In this document: positions 1-4,762 of the stretch, piece after piece | How positions within the stretch are numbered: the first letter of the stretch is position 1 | How the letters are laid out: each line of letters starts with the position of its first letter | From: an uncultured Clostridia bacterium | GTDB lineage: Bacteria; Bacillota; Clostridia; Oscillospirales; Oscillospiraceae | Assembly (NCBI GenBank): GCA_947177115.1 | Contig: CAMWTG010000203.1 | Span: forward strand, 1-5,260 | Length of the DNA: 5,260 nucleotides | Direction of reading: 5' to 3' | Notes under the pieces: generated by a model | The model's database searches: none | What the model was told of the DNA's origin: nothing | Seen by the model: the letters and a program-made list of their open reading frames with translations, nothing else | Program-made: the position numbers and the translations under genes

Positions 1-64
1 CAAAAGGATTTTTCAGAAATATGCTGGTAGCAGTCAGCCCAACCGTACCAAAAAAAACCGCACT
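1..64 (+). other. Upstream flank of the integrase fragment, nothing else recognisable
   Basis: This AT-richer stretch, including an A-run at about 50-57, differs in composition from the GC-rich operon to its right. It should be the 5' flank of the integrase gene. I see no convincing -35/-10 pair and no tRNA end or T-loop sequence that would mark an attachment site. Confidence 0.4.
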
Positions 65-69
65 GGAGG
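65..69 (+). promoter_or_regulatory. Ribosome binding site of the integrase fragment
   Basis: GGAGG is followed by the seven-base spacer TGGATGG and then ATG at 77. It supports a real gene start on the plus strand rather than an antisense shadow of the DUF4366 gene. Confidence 0.7.
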
Positions 70-76
70 TGGATGG

Positions 77-160
77 ATGAAACTGACCGACATATTCATA
101 CGGCATGTCGCGGCCAACGGCAAGGTACAGAAGCATTCGGACGGCGGGGGCCTGTTCCTC
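77..160 (+). pseudogene. N-terminal fragment of a P4-type tyrosine integrase (Arm DNA-binding, DUF4102)
   Basis: The plus strand encodes MKLTDIFIRHVAANGKVQKH and continues SDGGGLFL, 28 residues that closely resemble the start of P4-type integrases. In those proteins a leading K-L-T-D block and a K-x-x-D-G-G-G-L-x-L motif form the arm-type DNA-binding domain. These enzymes insert genomic islands and prophages, often at tRNA genes, mostly in proteobacteria. A GGAGG (65-69) seven bases before the ATG shows that a genuine translation start has been captured. After about residue 28-29 the frame stays open to 562, but what it reads is only the antisense of the DUF4366 gene, so the remaining ~130 residues are not integrase: no catalytic R-H-R-Y domain is present. 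The fragment and the Clostridia-type operon converge head to head, which does not fit a normal element boundary. It is either a recombination scar or a chimeric contig join. Confidence 0.75.
140..160. other. Junction with about 20 bases meaningful in both joined genes
   Basis: Read on the plus strand, these bases encode D-G-G-G-L-F-L of the integrase; read on the minus strand they encode the E-E-Q-A-P-A-V end of the recognisable DUF4366 sequence. To the left only the integrase makes sense, and to the right only DUF4366 does. The shared stretch is thus the likely crossover or misjoin point. The exact limits come from protein-family recognition and may be off by several bases. Confidence 0.6.
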
Positions 161-494
161 CTGTTCGATCAGGGAGAGAAGGTCAGCCTCGTCTACCTGG
201 TTGAGGAAATGGACGGTGTTCTCGCCCTCCGCCGCCCGGTCAACGATGATGTAGAAATAGTGACCGGCACGGCTTTGAACCACGATAAATTGCTTATCTG
301 TCCCAGCCTCGCCGTCAATATCGTCCACCAGGGTCATGTTGCCCTCCGGGGTCAGGGGCGCAGGCTCTACGCCGCCTGTCACCGGCTCTGTGCTGTCAGC
401 CGCCGGTTCCTGTTCCGGGTCATCCGCATAGGCCAGGGCGGGGGTGGCGCAGGTGGAGAGCATGAGCATGGTGGACAGCAGCAGGAACAGCAGC

Positions 495-737
495 TTAAAC
501 CGTCTCATTGTCATCCTCCTTCCGCTCCGGCGCAGGGACCGGCTGAGGGGGCGCAGCCTTGATGATCGCCGCCAGCTGGTCAGGGGTCAGGCCCATGCCC
601 CGCACAAGGCCGATGATGTCCAGGTTCTCCAGCTCCAACCGCTGCTTTTCCAGCTCCCGCTGGCGGGCCTGGAGTTCCGTGATCTTCGCCGCGTTCTTCG
701 CGTACTCGGTGTCGATTTTCTTGATTTTCGGGTTCGT
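495..737 (-). CDS. DUF4315 family small coiled-coil protein, apparent ACG start
   Basis: This 80-residue protein normally sits between the C40 peptidase and the DUF4366 protein in Tn1549/CTn-type elements. Its molecular role is unknown; the genomic position implies an accessory part in conjugation. From the second residue it reads NPKIKKIDTEYAKNAAKITE, followed by a charged heptad helix (LQARQRELEKQRLELENLD, about 22-40), then IIGLVRGMGLTPDQLAAIIK (41-60) and a Pro-rich tail. Family members typically begin MNPK, but here the codon before AAC is ACG, and a TGA stop lies four codons upstream in frame. GGAG (747-750) is nine bases before the ACG, a good distance. The nearby ATG at 744 is in another frame and only two bases from GGAG. 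The next in-frame start candidates, TTG (codon 34), GTG (codon 45) and ATG (codon 48), would remove the conserved helix. The gene is either initiated at ACG or is silenced by an ATG-to-ACG change. Its stop overlaps the DUF4366 start by 14 bases. Confidence 0.8.
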   Translation of the reverse strand, partial: TNPKIKKIDTEYAKNAAKITELQARQRELEKQRLELENLDIIGLVRGMGLTPDQLAAIIKAAPPQPVPAPERKEDDNETV

Positions 738-744
738 TTCGCAT

Positions 745-753
745 CACTCCTTT
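745..753 (-). promoter_or_regulatory. Ribosome binding site of the DUF4315 gene
   Basis: The minus strand reads AAAGGAGTG, beginning within the stop codon of the C40 gene. From GGAG it is nine bases to the ACG at 737, but only two to the out-of-frame ATG at 744. The site supports initiation at ACG, in step with the layout before the acidic hypothetical gene. Confidence 0.65.
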
Positions 754-2524
754 AAGGAAGTCTGCCGTAGCAGTAAAAGTGTTCCCGCCAATAATTTGAG
801 TTCAAATTGGCGTAGGAAATGGGATTTCCACAGTGTATCATCATGTTATTGCCCACATAGATACCACAGTGGGTAGGTGCGTTAGGGTCCGGGGCATTGT
901 AGGTGTTGATGAAAAACACAAGGTCGCCGGGGCGGGCATTGGCCGGGGAAACCGGGGTGCAGAGATTGCATAAAGCCTTTGCGCCCAGCCGCCCCACATT
1001 CCAGCCGGAGTGGTTGATGACCCAGCTGACAAAGCCGGAGCAGTCAAAGGATGTACTGGGACTGCTGCCGCCCCAGACGTAAGGCATCCCCAGATATTTC
1101 TCCGCCTCGGTGAGCATGGCGGCAAACACCTCGTCCTCCAGCGCCTCCGGTGGCACATCATAGTCCAGGTAGTCCTGACGCTGGGAGGCATTGGGGTATT
1201 GGTCTGTGGGGAACAGGTCTGGCCGGTTGCCCAAGGTGGACATATACATAGCGTACACGCTGACCTGATCTTCACCCATGATATAGACCGGGAGATGGGA
1301 CAGGTCGAAGTTCTCCAGTTTGACGTTGCAAATGTAGTAGTTATAGGGGACTTCCACATCGTAATCGTTGCCTTCGCCGTCCGTCCTGGTTTCCGTCCGG
1401 TATCGCACCTCTATCTCCACAGTCTGGCTAAGGGTGTACTGCTGGTCAAAGAGCATTTGCAGCGTTCCCTGTACCTCGCTCCTGGTCCATGTCCCCTGAT
1501 GGTAGGCGGTAAGGATGGAGATCAGCACATAGGGGTCATGCCCGATGCTGTCCAGGTCATAGCGGTACTCGTCATATCCGGGATGGTAGCTGGGGTAGTT
1601 GTCCACTTCATCCTGCAAAGCGGCCTCCAATGCGGCATAGTCCGCCTCGGCCCCCAGCATATCCGCATCCTCGCAGGGGAAAGTGCTGCCAGCACCGCCG
1701 CCCAAAATGGCCTCGGCCAGCACGGAACAGGAGGACATCATGTTAAGGAATATCACCAGGATGAAAAACAGCCCTATGATGATAAGAGCGCCCTTCTTGT
1801 GCCGCATGACGAACGCTCCGGCCCGTTTACTGTTCTCCGCCGCGCCTTTCAGCGTGTCGGATACCCGTTCCGCCATGGTGGAAGTGGCCCTTGCCGCCTC
1901 ACCAGCCCTCTGCCCGGAACGCTTTGCGGCGGCGTACTGCTTTTTGATGGCCTGTTTCTGCTGCCAGCGTGACAGAGGATTGCTGCCCAGCTCTGGATTG
2001 TCTTGAAGGGCCTGCCGGTAGAGAGCGTTGATCTCCGCCCGTTCCGCCGTCCGGTACTCTCGCAGCTTATGGGCGCGGCGGGAACGCTCCGTCAGATGGA
2101 CACCGGCCTCGGCGGTTTGCTCCAGCCGGTGGGCGCTTTCCACGCCGACATTATCATCCTCCGCCTTGCTGACCTCGTGGTGCAGCTTGCCGGAGAGGGC
2201 CAGCACAGGGGCGTCCTTCACCGCATGGGACAGTTTGGAGGGCGGTTTGGCCCTGTTTTCCTCAAATTGCAGCTGGCCCGCAGTTTTAGCGGTTTTCTGG
2301 CCTGTTTTCTGGTCGGCAGATTTGCCTTTTTTCTTCCTGGCATCGCCGGATTTCTGGTCGATCATGCGGCGTTTCAGCTTTTTGCGGTCCTTGGGCGGCG
2401 GTGCATCCTTCCGCATCGCCGCCCGGTCCGCCGCACGTTCCTTCGCCCGGTCATGCTCCTTCAGACGGCCCCCATCCTGCTCGGCATCGGTGAATTGGAG
2501 GCGGGAAGATTTCTTCCGGCTCAT
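752..2524 (-). CDS. Membrane-anchored C40 (NlpC/P60) peptidoglycan endopeptidase, CD1108-like
   Basis: This 590-residue protein is the cell-wall hydrolase of the conjugation machinery, expected to cut peptide cross-links so that the channel can pass through the wall. Residues 1-240 form a long, highly basic, presumably cytoplasmic region rich in Lys/Arg/Ala. One membrane segment is seen at about 245-264 (GALIIIGLFFILVIFLNMMS). A central extracellular region (about 285-465) includes DPYVLISILTAYHQGTWTRS (330-349), a block I recognise from CD1108-type mobile-element proteins. The NlpC/P60 domain runs from about 468 to the end: PYVWGGSSPSTSFDCSGFVS (481-500) with catalytic Cys495, then THCGIYVG (551-558) with catalytic His552; the third polar residue is probably His564 in MIHCG. 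No separate lysozyme-like domain of the Tn916 Orf14 type is evident. The start ATG overlaps the preceding stop (ATGA), with a modest GAGG seven bases upstream. The stop TAA lies within the ribosome binding site of the DUF4315 gene. Confidence 0.95.
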   Translation of the reverse strand: MSRKKSSRLQFTDAEQDGGRLKEHDRAKERAADRAAMRKDAPPPKDRKKLKRRMIDQKSGDARKKKGKSADQKTGQKTAKTAGQLQFEENRAKPPSKLSHAVKDAPVLALSGKLHHEVSKAEDDNVGVESAHRLEQTAEAGVHLTERSRRAHKLREYRTAERAEINALYRQALQDNPELGSNPLSRWQQKQAIKKQYAAAKRSGQRAGEAARATSTMAERVSDTLKGAAENSKRAGAFVMRHKKGALIIIGLFFILVIFLNMMSSCSVLAEAILGGGAGSTFPCEDADMLGAEADYAALEAALQDEVDNYPSYHPGYDEYRYDLDSIGHDPYVLISILTAYHQGTWTRSEVQGTLQMLFDQQYTLSQTVEIEVRYRTETRTDGEGNDYDVEVPYNYYICNVKLENFDLSHLPVYIMGEDQVSVYAMYMSTLGNRPDLFPTDQYPNASQRQDYLDYDVPPEALEDEVFAAMLTEAEKYLGMPYVWGGSSPSTSFDCSGFVSWVINHSGWNVGRLGAKALCNLCTPVSPANARPGDLVFFINTYNAPDPNAPTHCGIYVGNNMMIHCGNPISYANLNSNYWREHFYCYGRLP

Positions 2525-3315
2525 AATACAACCTCAGATTTCCGCTTTCCCAGCTGGGGGGAAGTGGGCGGGGCCTGGGATACGATCTCCTTTTTCTGTT
2601 CCAGCTTTTGCCGGACAGAGGTGCGCTCCCGTTTGCCTCGGTTCTGTTCTGCCGTGCGCTCCAGACGGTCAATGCTGGCAACAGCGGCGTCGGCTGTGCG
2701 GCTCATGCCAGTGAGCATGGCGTTTGTGCCACGCATTGGGGCCAAAACCCCCGTCTGAACGCGGCCCTCCTGGGACACGGCCTTCGGCTGAATTTCTTTG
2801 CCCATAGTGGCACGGCCCGCATTTGTCAGATGGCTCCCAGCCTCCCGCAGCTCCTTCCCAACCGTCTCCACCTGACTGATGGCAGACTGGATACTCTGAA
2901 CAGCAGACTCCAGCGCATTCTGGATATTCTCCAATATCTGCCGGATGCCCAGAAACGACATGGCGCTGTCCAAGGCGGAAATACCCATCCGCCGGATATC
3001 GTTTGCGGTGGTTTCCGCCCAGAACGCAAGGTCCTCCTTCAAGGCGGGGAGCTGGTCGCGGGCCTGTTTTAGCGCTGTCTCCGCCGTCTGAACCGCATCG
3101 GAAATCTGGACCCGAAACGGGCGTCTTTGCACCGTGGCCTCGGAAAGCTGCTCCTTGATGCCCTGCAATTCCGTCAGAACCGCCGCATACTGTTTTTCCA
3201 GGCTGTCCACATAGCCGCACAGCTGCCGGATATTCGCCGCCTGCTCCTTCTGCCCGTTCTGCGTCAGCTGGGCAAGGAGCTGGGCGATTTTTTCATTGTT
3301 CTGCAATGTGTCCAT
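2521..3315 (-). CDS. Coiled-coil hypothetical protein, 264 aa (possibly DUF6674-like)
   Basis: The product is a largely helical protein with no signal peptide and no clear membrane segment. Residues 1-60 (starting MDTLQNNEKIAQLLAQLTQN) show heptad-like Leu/Ile spacing, and residues 74-100 and 125-160 look like further amphipathic helices (for example LENIQNALESAVQSIQSAIS, 128-147). The C-terminal third, from about residue 165, is basic and low in hydrophobics: MGKEIQPKAV, then a Met/Thr-rich stretch near 194-204, then a Lys/Arg-rich tail. The single cysteine is C33. The general look resembles proteins annotated DUF6674 in Clostridia, but I recall this only weakly and no function is known to me. 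The start ATG at 3315 has AGGAGGT six bases upstream, the best site in the operon. The stop TGA overlaps the ATG of the C40 peptidase by four bases, so the two products are probably made together. A scaffold or DNA/partner-binding role in conjugation would be a guess. Confidence 0.8.
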   Translation of the reverse strand: MDTLQNNEKIAQLLAQLTQNGQKEQAANIRQLCGYVDSLEKQYAAVLTELQGIKEQLSEATVQRRPFRVQISDAVQTAETALKQARDQLPALKEDLAFWAETTANDIRRMGISALDSAMSFLGIRQILENIQNALESAVQSIQSAISQVETVGKELREAGSHLTNAGRATMGKEIQPKAVSQEGRVQTGVLAPMRGTNAMLTGMSRTADAAVASIDRLERTAEQNRGKRERTSVRQKLEQKKEIVSQAPPTSPQLGKRKSEVVL

Positions 3316-3320
3316 GATTC

Positions 3321-3327
3321 ACCTCCT
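3321..3327 (-). promoter_or_regulatory. Strong ribosome binding site in the 32-base intergenic gap
   Basis: The minus strand reads AGGAGGT, then GAATC, then ATG at 3315. This is the only spot in the operon where adjacent genes do not overlap or nearly touch, and the binding site is close to the full anti-Shine-Dalgarno complement. It suggests independent, strong initiation of the coiled-coil gene. No promoter is apparent in the gap. Confidence 0.7.
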
Positions 3328-3347
3328 GCATTGGAATGGGGCCGGTT

Positions 3348-3809
3348 TCAGTCGGCGCAGGCGTTCTCCGGCTTTTCGCCGTCCGACAGGAGGCGGTCGA
3401 GTTCTTCCTCAAACTCCACGATCTCATTGGCAACCGCCAGAACGCTGCGGGTACTCTCGGTCAGCTGGCCCACAGCCCGCAGGAGGCGGACGGCGGCGGA
3501 CTTCTCACTGTCCTCGCCGGTATCCTCGTCACTGGCAGGCAGCAGCTCATCTTCCATCAGCTGGGCCAGATCGTCCGGGTCGCCGCTCTCGGTGTAGCTG
3601 TCGGGGATACCCCAGTTCTCATACACCTCATGGGCCTTCTGCTCATAGGCGCACAGCGTCCGAAGGGCCTGGGCGTCCTCAACGGCCTCCAGATCGTGCC
3701 GCAGCGACCGCACCAGCTCCAGCAGCAGCTCGTACATCTCCAGTTTGCCGTCGATATGGTCCAGGTAATCATCTAGGTGAATGAGATAGATTTCGTTGTC
3801 CATAGTCAT
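3348..3809 (-). CDS. Acidic hypothetical protein, 151 or 153 aa
   Basis: I do not recognise this family. The protein is strongly acidic and apparently soluble: no signal peptide or membrane segment is visible. The N-terminal two thirds look helical (HLDDYLDHIDGKLEMYELLL, residues 11-30, then VRSLRHDLEAVEDAQALRTL, 33-52). An acidic linker rich in Asp/Glu/Ser follows (about 88-103), then a second predicted helix (104-141) with regularly spaced Leu/Val, so coiled-coil or partner binding is plausible. Two starts are possible. ATG at 3809 overlaps the preceding TGA, but only three bases separate it from GGAG (3813-3816). ATG at 3803 (residue 3) has a nine-base spacer and is my preferred start, giving 151 residues beginning MDNEIYLIHL. 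The gene is in the same transcript as the PP-loop gene upstream and the coiled-coil gene downstream, after a 32-base gap. The position suggests a role tied to those neighbours, but the sequence gives no catalytic motif. Confidence 0.8.
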   Translation of the reverse strand: MTMDNEIYLIHLDDYLDHIDGKLEMYELLLELVRSLRHDLEAVEDAQALRTLCAYEQKAHEVYENWGIPDSYTESGDPDDLAQLMEDELLPASDEDTGEDSEKSAAVRLLRAVGQLTESTRSVLAVANEIVEFEEELDRLLSDGEKPENACAD

Positions 3810-4762
3810 GTACTCCTTTCGTCCGTTAGAGGTTGGTAGGGAACGCCGATGTAGTCCAGCACTTTTCCACAGCCCAGTTTGTTGACGCAGAAATCGTGCT
3901 GCTTGGGGTGGGACAGGGCCATACGCTGAAAGCGGTTCGGCTCCTTCTCCAGGTGCAGGCCGAACATACAGAACATACAGCCAGTGCGTTGCGCCCCAGT
4001 GGTGACGAGCTTGCCGCCCTGCTCCACAATGTCCCCATAGATGGAGGCATAGGGGATACCGGTCATACGCAGATATTGAAGGGCATCCTGCTCCGTCCAG
4101 AAGGACAGAGGCTTGCAGGCTGGTTCCTTTGCCATGTAAGCGTTGCAGCCGGTTTTCAGAAATGCCCCCTCCCGGCGCTTGCTCTCACAGGCCATGGTTC
4201 CCATAATAGCCGCCCTTCCGGTTTGACGGGCGTACTTATGGAGGGGCCTCGTTTTCATTGCGCCGCAGCAGTATTCAGAAATGGGAAATGGCGCATCCAA
4301 AAGGAAACGCCACTTCATGTACCGCTGATTATACCAAGAGGGACTTCCATCCGAATTGAAACCGTTCAGCTGATTGATGGCCCACTTGCTGCCCTTTCTG
4401 GCGTAGTAGATACGCTTTGCCACATCTTTTGATATGACTGGGTATCCATACTGCTCAATGATCTGGGTGAAGGGAATGACCGGCTGTATCCATTCCACAT
4501 TGGGGACAGAATGCACAAAGTCCTGGATTTCTGGGTATTCCATGCCGGTATCCGCATAAGCGGCAGGCACATCAGGATAGATGCCCCGCACCAAATCCAA
4601 AAGTACCGTAGAGTCCTTTCCCCCGCTAAAGGAAACAAAGACTTTGCCGTCATAATGCTCATACCATTCCCGGATTGTATCCTGAGTCACTTGAATTTTT
4701 CGAGCCAGGGGCCATGCCTGCATTGTCAACAGGTCTTGCTTTGTGTAGACAGCCTCCCTCAA
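3806..4762 (-). CDS. Phosphoadenosine phosphosulfate reductase family (PP-loop) protein, TTG start
   Basis: This 318-residue protein belongs to the PAPS reductase/adenine nucleotide alpha-hydrolase group of PP-loop enzymes (COG0175-like). The nucleotide-binding P-loop is SFSGGKDS at residues 44-51, followed by a second strand with AAYADTGMEYPE (67-78). Cysteines are abundant: a CC pair (165-166), C192, C206, C216, a CxxC (262-265, in TGCMFCMFG) and C292/C298. A metal or iron-sulfur site is plausible but not shown. The family activates a substrate with ATP or cleaves a sulfonucleotide; relatives include true PAPS reductases, ATP sulfurylase small subunits and DndC of DNA phosphorothioation. 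Without cysteine biosynthesis neighbours, and sitting inside a conjugation operon, a housekeeping sulfate-assimilation role is unlikely. A nucleic-acid modification or anti-defence role is inference only. The start is TTG at 4762, with GGAGG seven bases upstream; it overlaps the VirB4 stop (TTGA). The first in-frame ATG would be residue 14. The stop TGA overlaps the next ATG. Confidence 0.9.
   Translation of the reverse strand: MREAVYTKQDLLTMQAWPLARKIQVTQDTIREWYEHYDGKVFVSFSGGKDSTVLLDLVRGIYPDVPAAYADTGMEYPEIQDFVHSVPNVEWIQPVIPFTQIIEQYGYPVISKDVAKRIYYARKGSKWAINQLNGFNSDGSPSWYNQRYMKWRFLLDAPFPISEYCCGAMKTRPLHKYARQTGRAAIMGTMACESKRREGAFLKTGCNAYMAKEPACKPLSFWTEQDALQYLRMTGIPYASIYGDIVEQGGKLVTTGAQRTGCMFCMFGLHLEKEPNRFQRMALSHPKQHDFCVNKLGCGKVLDYIGVPYQPLTDERST
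3813..3819 (-). promoter_or_regulatory. Ribosome binding site with two candidate ATGs
   Basis: The minus strand reads AAAGGAG, then TAC, ATG (3809), ACT... and ATG (3803). The spacer from GGAG is three bases to the first ATG and nine to the second. The layout matches that before the DUF4315 gene, where the out-of-frame ATG near the site is also too close and the real frame begins nine bases away. Confidence 0.6.

Larger units (their letters stand above)
1..508 (-). pseudogene. DUF4366 family secreted protein, truncated at about 140 by a junction
   Basis: The first 123 residues (508 to 140) are a DUF4366-type protein of conjugative elements. A signal peptide is clear: MRR, a hydrophobic core (FKLLFLLLSTMLMLS, 4-18), and an Ala-X-Ala-like region near residue 26 (CATPALAYA). 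Cys20 is not in a convincing lipobox. A Pro/Glu-rich linker follows, then the domain core with LTPEGNMTLVDDIDGE (52-67), DKQFIVVQSRAGHYFYIIVD (71-90) and VHFLNQVDEADLLSLIEQ (99-116). Family members continue with a cysteine-rich stretch and a C-terminal membrane segment. Here, after APAV, the frame turns into unrelated sequence that is exactly antisense to the start of an integrase gene, and remains open to the window edge. Real DUF4366 sequence therefore ends at about 140-160, and the product, if made, would lack its anchor. The start ATG overlaps the DUF4315 stop by 14 bases. Function in the family is unknown; envelope accessory of the channel is inference. It could also be an intact gene disrupted only by misassembly. 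Confidence 0.8.

Noticed and set aside
20..50. A possible tRNA 3' end or attachment site next to the integrase (CCGTACCA)
   Set aside because: No T-loop (GTTCRA-type) sequence or pairing acceptor arm is present before the CCA.
1..139. Frameshifted reading of DUF4366 on the minus strand (E-C-F-C-T ... C-R-M-N-M-S) resembling its cysteine-rich segment
   Set aside because: The match is short and lacks most expected cysteines, while the plus-strand integrase reading is long, motif-bearing and has a ribosome binding site.
161..562. Continuation of the plus-strand frame from 77 as a 161-residue protein
   Set aside because: Beyond about residue 28 it is simply the antisense of DUF4366, with low-complexity Gly/Gln-rich sequence at the end and no integrase domain.
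744..744. ATG at 744 as the start of the gene downstream of C40
   Set aside because: It is two bases from the ribosome binding site and in a frame that gives an Arg/Gly-rich product unlike DUF4315, whereas the +2-shifted frame gives the conserved family sequence.
1010..1972. A 320-codon open frame on the plus strand, and another at 2003-2758
   Set aside because: Both are antisense to the C40 gene, whose NlpC/P60 motifs and membrane segment are clear. Their translations show no domain and come from the high GC content.
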